Source of the DNA: DASUSF01 sp036375275
GTDB taxonomy: Bacteria > Pseudomonadota > Alphaproteobacteria > Geminicoccales > Geminicoccaceae
DNA length: 8,727 nucleotides
Direction: 5' to 3'
NCBI GenBank assembly: GCA_036375275.1
Contig: DASUSF010000407.1
Location: 1-8,727 of the forward strand
Position 1 is the stretch's first letter, and each line of letters opens with the position of its first letter. A program made the position numbers and the translations under genes. The notes under the pieces were generated by a model. It made no database searches and was not told the origin of the DNA. It saw nothing but the letters and a program-made list of their open reading frames with translations. This document shows, in pieces, positions 1-5,988 of the stretch.

Positions 1-48
1 CGCGACCAACGGCCGAGATTCACCGCCCGACGCAGGCCACGCAGAGCG

Positions 49-102
49 TTGCCGCGGTCGGGGCTCGGGACCTATCCTTCGATCCTCAAGCGCGAGGGAG
101 GG
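49..102 (+). promoter_or_regulatory. Possible gcl promoter and strong ribosome binding site
   Basis: TTGCCG (49-54) and TATCCT (73-78), 18 nt apart, each match 4 of 6 sigma-70 consensus bases and would start transcription near 85. The ribosome binding site GGGAGGG at 96-102, 8 nt before the ATG at 111, is convincing. The promoter boxes are only suggestive in DNA this GC-rich. The rest of 1-110 holds no recognisable gene end. Confidence 0.35.
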
Positions 103-110
103 CCAGCGCA

Positions 111-1949
111 ATGCCCAGGATGTCCGCCGTCGAGGCCGCCGTGCGTGTGCTGGAGAAGGAGGGGACCTCGGTCGCGTTCGGGGTTCCCGGCGCGGCGATC
201 AACCCACTCTACGCCGCGCTCCGCCAGCACGGCGGCATCCGCCACATCCTCGCCCGTCACGTCGAGGGCGCCTCGCACATGGCGGAGGGCTACACCCGCG
301 CCAGGGCCGGCAACATCGGGGTCTGCATCGGCACCTCCGGCCCGGCCGGCACCGACATGATCACCGGGCTTTACTCGGCGTCCGCGGACTCGATCCCGAT
401 CCTCTGCATCACCGGCCAGGCGCCCCGGGCCAAGCTCCACAAGGAGGACTTCCAGGCAGTCGACATCGAATCGATCGCGAAGCCGGTGACCAAATGGGCC
501 GTCACCGTACGCGAGCCGGCGCTGGTGCCGATGGTCTTCCAGAAGGCGTTCCACGTCATGCGCTCGGGCCGCCCGGGACCGGTGCTGATCGATCTCCCGG
601 TCGATGTCCAGACCGGCGAGGTCGAGTTCGACGACGAGACCTACGCCCCGCTCGAGGTCTACAGGCCGCGGGCCACGCGCGCCCAGATCGAGAAGGCGCT
701 CGGCATGCTGAACGCGGCGGAGCGGCCGCTGATCGTCGCCGGCGGCGGGGTGATCAACGCCGATGCCGCCGCGCTCCTGGTCGAGTTCGCCGAGACCACC
801 GGGGTCCCGGTCATCCCGACGCTCATGGGCTGGGGCTCGATCCCCGACGACCACCCGCTGATGGCCGGCATGGTCGGGCTCCAGACCAGCCACCGCTACG
901 GCAACCGGACCTTCCTCGGGTCCGACTTCGTGCTCGGCATCGGCAACCGCTGGGCCAACCGCCACACCGGGTCGATCGAGGTCTACACCGCCGGACGCAC
1001 CTTCGTGCACGTCGACATCGAGCCGACCCAGATCGGCCGCGTGTTCGGCCCGGACTTCGGGATCGTCTCGGACGCCGGCGCGGCGCTCGCGCTGTTCGTC
1101 GAGGTGGCGAATGCGTGGCGCGCCGAGGGCCGGCTCAGGGACTGGAGCGAGTGGGCCAGCGCCTGCGAGCACCGAAAGCTGCACATGCTCCGGCGGACCC
1201 ACTACGACCAGGTCCCGCTCAAGCCGCAGCGAGTCTACCAGGAGATGAACGAAGCGTTCGGGCGCGACACCTGCTACGTCACCACGATCGGCCTCTCCCA
1301 GATCGCCGGCGCCCAGTTCCTCCACGTCTACAAGCCCCGGAATTGGATCAACTGCGGCCAAGCCGGCCCGCTCGGCTGGACGTTGCCTGCAGCGCTCGGA
1401 GTGCGCGCCGCCGACCCGGACCGGGAAATCGTCGCCCTCTCCGGCGACTACGACTTCCAGTTCCTGATCGAGGAGCTCGCCGTCGGCGCCCAGCACAAGC
1501 TGCCCTACCTGCACGTCGTGGTGAACAACTCCTACCTCGGCCTGATCCGCCAGGCCCAGCGCGGCTTCGAGATGGACTTCGAGGTCAGCCTCGCCTTCGA
1601 CAACATCAACAACGAGGAGGTGGAGGGCTACGGCGTCGATCACGTGACGGTGGCGGAGGGCCTCGGCTGCAAGGCGGTTCGCGTGCGCAGCCCGAACGAG
1701 TTCAAGGAGGCGTTCGCCCGGGCGCGTGCGCTGATGGAGGAGCACCAGGTGCCGGTGGTGCTGGAGTTCATCCTCGAGCGCGTGACCAACGTCTCGATGG
1801 GCACCGAGCTGCACAGCGTCAGCGAGTTCGAGGAGATCCTCTGCCTCGACCCGTCGCTCACCCTCGACGACGTCTCGGGCTCGGCGCTGCGGACCAACCC
1901 CGAAGGGAGCGGGCCGGCGCAGCAGCAGGACGAGCCGGCGCCCGCCTGA
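111..1949 (+). CDS. gcl: Glyoxylate carboligase (tartronate-semialdehyde synthase)
   Basis: A cytoplasmic ThDP enzyme that joins two glyoxylates into tartronate semialdehyde plus CO2, feeding the glycerate pathway. The 612-aa product follows remembered E. coli Gcl (593 aa) almost without gaps: AFGVPGAAINP near residue 22, ILARHVEGASHMAEGY at 47-62, TSGPAGTDMITGLYSASADS near 82. Residue 51 is valine where most ThDP enzymes have a catalytic glutamate, a known Gcl hallmark. The ThDP/Mg motif runs from GDYDF (445-449) to NN (472-473). GQAGPLGW precedes it. Compared with E. coli the only real difference is a longer Pro/Gln/Ala-rich tail. The ATG is preceded by GGGAGGG with an 8-nt spacer and gives the conserved N-terminus. 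The usual partners hyi and glxR are not downstream, where a convergent repair gene sits instead; they could lie outside the window. Acetolactate synthase is a relative but fits much less well. Confidence 0.97.
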   Translation: MPRMSAVEAAVRVLEKEGTSVAFGVPGAAINPLYAALRQHGGIRHILARHVEGASHMAEGYTRARAGNIGVCIGTSGPAGTDMITGLYSASADSIPILCITGQAPRAKLHKEDFQAVDIESIAKPVTKWAVTVREPALVPMVFQKAFHVMRSGRPGPVLIDLPVDVQTGEVEFDDETYAPLEVYRPRATRAQIEKALGMLNAAERPLIVAGGGVINADAAALLVEFAETTGVPVIPTLMGWGSIPDDHPLMAGMVGLQTSHRYGNRTFLGSDFVLGIGNRWANRHTGSIEVYTAGRTFVHVDIEPTQIGRVFGPDFGIVSDAGAALALFVEVANAWRAEGRLRDWSEWASACEHRKLHMLRRTHYDQVPLKPQRVYQEMNEAFGRDTCYVTTIGLSQIAGAQFLHVYKPRNWINCGQAGPLGWTLPAALGVRAADPDREIVALSGDYDFQFLIEELAVGAQHKLPYLHVVVNNSYLGLIRQAQRGFEMDFEVSLAFDNINNEEVEGYGVDHVTVAEGLGCKAVRVRSPNEFKEAFARARALMEEHQVPVVLEFILERVTNVSMGTELHSVSEFEEILCLDPSLTLDDVSGSALRTNPEGSGPAQQQDEPAPA

Positions 1950-1973
1950 GCCGGACGGCCGCCGCTCAGGCGG
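1942..1973. terminator. Inverted repeat between convergent gcl and ada-like genes
   Basis: A perfect 10-bp inverted repeat: CCGCCTGAGC (1942-1951) and GCTCAGGCGG (1964-1973), with a 12-nt GC-rich loop. The gcl stop TGA (1947-1949) lies in the left arm and the stop of the opposite gene (1966-1968 on the minus strand) in the right arm. The short gap between convergent genes and the stable stem suggest a shared bidirectional terminator. No T-tract follows on either strand, so it is not a classical intrinsic terminator. Confidence 0.55.
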
Positions 1974-2844
1974 CGCTCCGGGCCTCGCTCACCGCCGCCT
2001 CGATCGCGAGCAGGCGGCGCTTCGCCGGCACGCCCCAGCGGTAGTTGTGGATCACGCCCGAGCCCAGGATCACCCGGTGGCAGGGGATGAGCCAGGAGAC
2101 GTTGTTCCGGCCGACCGCGCGGCCGACCGCCCGCACCGCCGTCGGCTGCCCGATCGCGACGGCGATGTCCCGGTACGAGGTCAGGTGGCCGAAGGGGATC
2201 CGGAGCAGGGCTTCCCAGACCTTGATCTGAAAGTTGGTCCCCTTCAGGTGCAGCCGCAGGCCGCGGGTCCCGGGCTCGAGCGAGACGGCGCGCTCCGCGA
2301 GCGCGGCGGTCGCCGCCTCGTCAGGGACCAGGGTGGCGCCCCGCCATTCCGCCTCGAACGCCTCGAGCACCGGCCGGTCGTCGTCGCCGGCGAAGGCGAG
2401 CCAGCAGATGCCGCGCGGCGTGGCCCCGAGCAGGATCCGCCCGAGGGGCGTGTCGTGCAGGCCGTAGCGGATCTCGAGCCCGCTGCCGAGGGCCTTGAAC
2501 TCGCCGGGGGTCATGGCCTCGCAGGCGACGAACAGGTCGTGCAGCCGGGACGGGCCGGACAGCCCGACGTCGAGCGCGGTGTCCAGGACGCTCGCCTCGC
2601 CCTCGAGCCGCGCCTTGGCGTGGCCGAGGGTGACGTACTGCAGGAAGCGCTTCGGGCTGATCCCGGCCCAGCGCAGGAAGGTCCGCTGGAAGTGAAACGA
2701 CGACATCGCCGCGGAGGCTGCGACCTCCTCGAGCGAGGGCTGCTCCTGGTAGTGCTCGACGATGTAGCGGATCGCGCTCGCGATCCTGGCGTGGTCCGGC
2801 CCGCCCGGCAGAGCGGCGGCCTCATGTGGCACGGTGGTGAGCAT
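1966..2844 (-). CDS. Ada-like AraC-family regulator fused to O6-methylguanine-DNA methyltransferase
   Basis: A 292-aa fusion. Residues about 20-118 are an AraC/XylS-type double helix-turn-helix (PSLEEVAASAAMSSFHFQRTF, then a second helix pair ending in MTPGEFK). Residues about 122-284 are the suicide methyltransferase that takes methyl groups from O6-methylguanine. Catalytic elements are visible: PCHRV with acceptor Cys255, hinge Asn247, RAVGRA finger (238-243), Tyr224 in TSYRDIA, YRWG at 268-271 and Glu282 in LLAIE. E. coli Ada is 354 aa because it also has an N-terminal zinc domain that repairs methylphosphotriesters and switches on the regulator; that domain is absent here. The ATG at 2844 was chosen over in-frame upstream starts because GAGGGAGA precedes it closely and the Ada-like sequence begins just after. 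It ends convergently against gcl, and lies 85 nt downstream of the lipoprotein gene on the same strand, so it may have its own promoter. Confidence 0.93.
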   Translation of the reverse strand: MLTTVPHEAAALPGGPDHARIASAIRYIVEHYQEQPSLEEVAASAAMSSFHFQRTFLRWAGISPKRFLQYVTLGHAKARLEGEASVLDTALDVGLSGPSRLHDLFVACEAMTPGEFKALGSGLEIRYGLHDTPLGRILLGATPRGICWLAFAGDDDRPVLEAFEAEWRGATLVPDEAATAALAERAVSLEPGTRGLRLHLKGTNFQIKVWEALLRIPFGHLTSYRDIAVAIGQPTAVRAVGRAVGRNNVSWLIPCHRVILGSGVIHNYRWGVPAKRRLLAIEAAVSEARSAA

Positions 2845-2848
2845 CGGC

Positions 2849-2868
2849 GTGATCTCCCTCGGGATCAC
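2849..2868. promoter_or_regulatory. Dyad over the ribosome binding site of the ada-like gene
   Basis: GTGATC (2849-2854) and GATCAC (2863-2868) form a perfect 6-bp inverted repeat with an 8-nt centre. The centre carries the minus-strand Shine-Dalgarno bases (GAGGGA), and the start codon lies 4 nt beyond the dyad. It could be a protein-binding operator, possibly autoregulatory, or an RNA hairpin exposing the ribosome site in its loop. Function is inferred; a 6-bp dyad can occur by chance. Confidence 0.35.
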
Positions 2869-2882
2869 CCGACTCTGCCACC

Positions 2883-2899
2883 GGCGCCGGGCCGGCGCC
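2883..2899 (-). terminator. Short GC hairpin after the lipoprotein gene
   Basis: GGCGCC (2883-2888) and GGCGCC (2894-2899) can pair as a 6-bp all-GC stem with a 5-nt loop, about 31 nt past the lipoprotein stop. There is no T-tract, and GC-rich palindromes are frequent in this DNA, so termination or attenuation before the ada-like gene is only a possibility. Confidence 0.25.
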
Positions 2900-2929
2900 C
2901 ACCCGGATCTTGCGGGACGCGAGTCGTCT

Positions 2930-3682
2930 TCAGCCCCGCTGCGCCCGGACCTGATCGACCAGGCCGTTGAAGGCGTCGAGGAAGGCCGCCGCGACCACCT
3001 TGCCCTCGTTGGTGTTGCTGTAGCCGCCGAGCCCGCCGAGGCCACCGAGGCCGCTCGCCGCGAACGCGCCGCCGAGCGCGTCGGTCGACTTCGCGCTGCC
3101 CTCGGAGCTCGCCGCCTGGACCCCGCTGCGTTGATCGACCAGGGTCAGGAAGGTCTGCGCCTCCTGGAACTGGACCCCGCCGGCGAGGCCGGCGAGGGTG
3201 CCGCCGAAGCCGCTGTTGCCGAGCAGCCCGCCGAGGGCGCCGCCGAGGCCGCCGGCGTTGTCCTCGGTGAAGGTCACGAAGGGGGTGAGCAGGTAGTCGG
3301 CCGCGACCATCTGGCCGCCGCCGACGTTGCTGCCGCCCTGGAGCATGCCGGAGCTGGCGAGGTCGCGCTCCTGCTGCATCCGGCTCAGCGCCTGGCCCCG
3401 CTCGACCACGGCGAAGCAGCCGCTCTGGGCGGCCATCAGGCGGAGCATCGGGATCGGCGACTCGAGCCCGTACTGGGCGAGCGCGAAGCTGTCCTGCCGT
3501 TCGACCAGCGCCAGCGTGCCGAGCGGCTCCTCGCACTTCCGGAGAGCGACCTCCTCGCCCTGCGCGTTGCCGGCCTCGCCGGCGGACCCCTGCACCAGCG
3601 AGCCGCCGCTGCCGAGCTCGGTCGAGCTGCAGGCGCCGAGCCCAACGGCGAGGGCCGCTGCCGCGATGATCGTTCTGGTCAT
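2930..3682 (-). CDS. CsgG-like outer-membrane lipoprotein with glycine-rich segments
   Basis: A 250-aa predicted lipoprotein: a hydrophobic signal (residues 1-17) ends in the lipobox LGAC with Cys18; Ser19 follows, consistent with outer-membrane sorting. The ATG at 3682 has AGGGGAG close upstream and gives this clean signal, so the in-frame start 27 nt earlier is unlikely. The core resembles CsgG/curli-transport proteins: residues about 76-140 (PMLRLMAAQSGCFAVVERGQ, then MVAADYLLTPFVTF), a strand region near 172-190 (FLTLVDQRSGVQAA), and a C-terminal YSNTNEGKVV helix near 221-243. Two Gly-rich stretches (143-169 and 204-220, the latter with repeated GLGG) sit between these blocks. Cys50 and Cys89 could form a disulfide. 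The gene starts 36 nt after the caspase-like gene and is probably co-transcribed with it. Family assignment is by motif memory; a secretion pore is not implied. Confidence 0.8.
   Translation of the reverse strand: MTRTIIAAAALAVGLGACSSTELGSGGSLVQGSAGEAGNAQGEEVALRKCEEPLGTLALVERQDSFALAQYGLESPIPMLRLMAAQSGCFAVVERGQALSRMQQERDLASSGMLQGGSNVGGGQMVAADYLLTPFVTFTEDNAGGLGGALGGLLGNSGFGGTLAGLAGGVQFQEAQTFLTLVDQRSGVQAASSEGSAKSTDALGGAFAASGLGGLGGLGGYSNTNEGKVVAAAFLDAFNGLVDQVRAQRG
3023..3256 (-). repeat. Two Gly-rich coding segments in the CsgG-like lipoprotein
   Basis: At 3176-3256 the protein is a run of Gly, Leu and Ala (residues 143-169), and at 3023-3073 another (204-220) contains tandem GLGG units. At DNA level these appear as short CCGCCGAG-like and CCACCGAG-like repeats. 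They are coding low-complexity tracts, not mobile or non-coding repeats; such tracts can change length by slippage. Confidence 0.6.
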
Positions 3683-3718
3683 GACTGCTCCCCTGGTTGG
3701 CATCCGCATCGTCCGGCG

Positions 3719-5173
3719 TCAGCCGGCGCGCCGGATCTGAAAGTCGCGGCAGCCGGAAGTCAGGATCCGCCCCGCAATGGTCCGGCCGTCGGCCCCGACC
3801 TCGCCCGCGAGGTCGTGCTTCTGAAAGCCCCACGACCGGTCGATCCACGCGCCCGCGTCGAGCCGGAGGCGGCGCGACGCCGGGTCGAAGCTGCCGGTCG
3901 CCTCGAAGCTGCCCGGCTGGAACGAGAGCGCGGAGCCGGTCGGGAAGAACTCGAACCGCGCGGTCACCCGTCCGCCGGCGGGCGCGCCCAGGTCCAGGGC
4001 CATGCCGATCGTGTCCTGCTGGCAGCGGTAGGTGCCCTCCCAGCGACCGGCCAGATCGGCCGGCTGGAACGCCTTCGGCGGCTCCCGGATGACCGGTGCC
4101 AGCGCCACCCGCTCCTCCGGCGCCGGAGCCGGCTCCGGTCGGGGCGCCGGCGGCGCGGCACGCCCGCTGCCGGCACCGGCGGAGGCGGCGGCCAGCCGCT
4201 CGAGCCGCTCGCGCGCGATCGGCGCGAACAGGCCGTCGGGGAACCGCGCCAGGTAGGTCTCGAACAGGGCGGGGCTGTCCGCGCCCTCGATGCTTTCCCA
4301 GAACATCAGCTCGGCGCGCTCGGAGCCGCCGCGATACCCGTCGCCCGCCGGCTGCGAGGGCGTCTCGACCACCTCCGGCTGGCGCAGCGCGGCGAGGTCC
4401 TGCGCCCCCTCGGAGCTGAAGTAGAACTCGCCGGTCAGCGAGCTGTTCTCCCAGGGCACCTGGCGCTCCCCGGTCGCCTGCATGACCTTGACCCGGACCG
4501 TCCGGAAGGCGCTCTCCGCGACCAGCCCGGGCTGGCTGATGGTCTCGGCCAGGGCCTGGGTGTAGGGGCTGTTCCGGCCGGTGCCGTCGAGGGCAACGTC
4601 GCCGGGCGAGGTGGCGTAGGCGATCAGGGTGCCGCGCGGCGCGTCGACCGCGGTGAAGCCGCGCGCCGCCGAGCGGACGCTCCGGGCGACCGGGTTGTCC
4701 CGGCAGGCGTCGAGGATCAGGATGTTCATCCGGTTGCGGGCCGCCTCCGCCTGCGCCAGCACCCAGTCGAGCGGGATCGCCTCGATCTCGAGATCGGGCT
4801 CGCGCTCGATCCGCGCCGCGACCGGGATCAGGTAGTTGACGCCCTTCGCCTGGACCCCGTGGCCGGCGAAGTAGAACAGCCCGACCGTGTCCTCGCCGGC
4901 CGTTTCGAGCCGCCGCCCGAACTCCTGGATCGCCCGCTTCATGTCGTGCTGGTCCACGTCGACCCGTTCCAGCACCTCGAACCCGAGGCCCTCGAGCGTC
5001 TCGGCCATCAGGCGGGCGTCGTTCGGCGGGTTGACCAGCGCCGGAAGGTGGTCGTAGGCGCCGTTGCCGATCACGAGGGCGACCCGGGTCTCCGCCCGCG
5101 CTCCGCCCGGCAAGGCGACGGCGAGCAGCGCGAGCACGAACCATAGACGATTCACCAGGACGCGATGACGCAT
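3719..5173 (-). CDS. Secreted caspase-family (peptidase C14) protein
   Basis: A 484-aa exported caspase-like protein. Residues 1-27 form a Sec signal peptide (basic start, hydrophobic LWFVLALLAVAL, cleavage after ARA). The caspase domain covers about 28-255: ALVIGNGAY at 32-40, LVNPPNDARLMAETL, then the catalytic dyad His105 in YFAGHG and Cys157 in LDACRDNP. Next comes a short helical unit, ESIEGADSPALFETYLARFPDG (from residue 293), a Pro/Ala-rich linker (about 331-367), and a C-terminal beta-rich domain (about 374-481) beginning GRWEGTYRC. Cys384 and Cys475 there may pair in the periplasm. Substrate and role are unknown; bacterial orthocaspases usually cleave after Arg or Lys. The ATG at 5173 gives a normal signal peptide but weak ribosome site; a GTG at 5257 has a strong one. 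It leads a probable operon with the lipoprotein. Confidence 0.9.
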   Translation of the reverse strand: MRHRVLVNRLWFVLALLAVALPGGARAETRVALVIGNGAYDHLPALVNPPNDARLMAETLEGLGFEVLERVDVDQHDMKRAIQEFGRRLETAGEDTVGLFYFAGHGVQAKGVNYLIPVAARIEREPDLEIEAIPLDWVLAQAEAARNRMNILILDACRDNPVARSVRSAARGFTAVDAPRGTLIAYATSPGDVALDGTGRNSPYTQALAETISQPGLVAESAFRTVRVKVMQATGERQVPWENSSLTGEFYFSSEGAQDLAALRQPEVVETPSQPAGDGYRGGSERAELMFWESIEGADSPALFETYLARFPDGLFAPIARERLERLAAASAGAGSGRAAPPAPRPEPAPAPEERVALAPVIREPPKAFQPADLAGRWEGTYRCQQDTIGMALDLGAPAGGRVTARFEFFPTGSALSFQPGSFEATGSFDPASRRLRLDAGAWIDRSWGFQKHDLAGEVGADGRTIAGRILTSGCRDFQIRRAG

Positions 5174-5429
5174 CACGCGAGACCCGCGGCAGACGACCCA
5201 TTCACAGCCATCTAGCGCACATCGGGGATCGGCCGCCAGAGGTTCCTTCGCGGCCACCGGATTTCCTCCCGGGGTAGAGAAACATCCGCCGCCCCGACGA
5301 AGCGGACGGGATCGGCAGGCGCATCCTGGCCCCCGCTACAACGAGCGGTGGAGCTCCGTTCCAGAGAGCCGGCACGCCGCCCGCGCGCGGGGGTCTCGTC
5401 GGCGCCCCTGGGTACCGGTGAAGGAGATC

Positions 5430-5458
5430 TTGCGCCGCATGAGCGCAGACCTTATCTT
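5430..5458 (+). promoter_or_regulatory. Candidate promoter for the small secreted protein
   Basis: TTGCGC (5430-5435), a 17-nt spacer and TATCTT (5453-5458) would start transcription near 5465, giving a 5' UTR of about 43 nt. The -10 matches 4 of 6 consensus bases and the -35 only 3. It sits at the edge of the local AT-rich stretch. Weak evidence. Confidence 0.3.
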
Positions 5459-5465
5459 CTACCTC

Positions 5466-5489
5466 AGGTTGATTATCCGGTTCCAACCT
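5466..5489 (+). promoter_or_regulatory. Dyad in the 5' leader of the small secreted protein gene
   Basis: AGGTTG (5466-5471) and CAACCT (5484-5489) form a perfect 6-bp inverted repeat with a 12-nt loop. It lies just downstream of the predicted transcription start and before the GGAAGG ribosome site. It could be an operator or a leader hairpin; chance is not excluded. Confidence 0.3.
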
Positions 5490-5507
5490 CGGAAGGGTCT
5501 GCCGACC

Positions 5508-5846
5508 ATGCGCATCCTGTCTCTTCTCGCGGTCGCCTCCGTCATGAGCGCCTCGGCCGCCGCTGCGGGCGAAAACGGCGCGGTCGACGCGCAGAACTGC
5601 CGCTCCTCGATGGAGCAGTGGGTCAAGCACGAAGCGGCTGGAGGACTGAAGATCCTCGAGACGCACTTCCGCGCCGGCGCGATCGGCGTGTTCACGGTCC
5701 GCTGGGACAATGGCGCCGAGCAGCTGGTCACCGTCATGCCATCGACCGGAGCCGACGGCAGGTCTGCCGTGTGCATGGTGGCGCGGGAGACCCTGAAGGG
5801 CGGCGGCCAGGCGGCGCTCGCGACCGGGGACGGCGGCCGGGGCTGA
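5508..5846 (+). CDS. Small secreted protein of unknown function
   Basis: I do not recognise this 112-aa protein. The first 20 residues are a clear Sec signal peptide (MRILSLLAVASVMSASAAAA), cleaved near Ala20. The mature part of about 92 residues has two cysteines, Cys31 and Cys89, at either end of the structured region, which could form one disulfide. Between them are an amphipathic helix (SSMEQWVKHE), then alternating strands (GVFTVRWDNGAEQLVTVMPS). The tail is Gly/Ala-rich. The ATG at 5508 was chosen because it starts the signal peptide and has GGAAGG upstream, though the spacing of about 11 nt is long. In-frame upstream starts (for example 5439) would add a basic extension. GC3 bias and the signal peptide support a real gene. 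It is divergent from the caspase-like gene and convergent with apbC, so it is probably transcribed alone. Confidence 0.75.
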   Translation: MRILSLLAVASVMSASAAAAGENGAVDAQNCRSSMEQWVKHEAAGGLKILETHFRAGAIGVFTVRWDNGAEQLVTVMPSTGADGRSAVCMVARETLKGGGQAALATGDGGRG

Positions 5847-5858
5847 CCGCTTCGGCAG

Positions 5859-5873
5859 CGCCCCGACGGGGCG
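5859..5873. terminator. Possible weak hairpin between convergent genes
   Basis: CGCCCC and GGGGCG flank a 3-nt loop, giving a 6-bp GC stem 13 nt after the small gene's stop. More GC palindromes follow up to about 5887, then a pyrimidine-rich CTTCTTTCCT. This is roughly where a terminator would be needed, but the stem and T-tract are not well joined. The rest of 5847-5988 holds nothing I can identify. Confidence 0.3.
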
Positions 5874-5988
5874 GCGCCGCGGGCCGCTCCCGCCTTCTTT
5901 CCTGCGCAGAGGCCAGGGCGGTGCGGCGCCGGTCGTCGGACCGCCGTCGCTTGCTCGCGATCGAGGCGGGCGCCGGGTCGCGCGGCGG

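Larger units (their letters stand above)
5174..5507. other. Divergent intergenic region, 334 bp
   Basis: It lies between the caspase-like gene and the small secreted gene. The half nearest the caspase gene contains an in-frame GTG (5257) with a strong minus-strand ribosome site; codon use over those 28 codons (CTA, TGT, GAT, GAA) is unlike the genes, which argues that it is not coding. I found no convincing minus-strand promoter. The right end (about 5450-5490) is the most AT-rich part and carries a candidate plus-strand promoter and a dyad. No RNA gene or IS end was seen. Confidence 0.6.

Noticed and set aside
72..1814. A 580-codon open frame on the minus strand opposite gcl
   Set aside because: It is an Arg/Asp/His/Gly/Ala-rich translation with no domain, exactly antisense to a well-conserved gene. 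Long antisense frames are expected when GC3 is very high.
111..1949. gcl as acetolactate synthase or oxalyl-CoA decarboxylase
   Set aside because: Val51 replaces the catalytic glutamate and long identical blocks match Gcl, which is diagnostic for glyoxylate carboligase.
3719..5173. The caspase-like gene as an antiphage effector (gasdermin- or CRISPR-linked protease)
   Set aside because: It has a Sec signal peptide, so it acts outside the cytoplasm. No gasdermin, nucleotide cyclase, CRISPR or other defence gene is nearby.
2834..5201. Very long open frames (over 750 codons) on both strands across the caspase, lipoprotein and ada-like genes
   Set aside because: They are low-complexity Arg/Gly/Pro/Ala translations without start signals or motifs and overlap three genes that have signal peptides and catalytic motifs in another frame.
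5451..5490. A tRNA-like T-loop, GGTTCCAACCT, near 5479-5489
   Set aside because: The T-loop consensus is not fully met, and no acceptor stem, D-arm or anticodon arm can be built around it.
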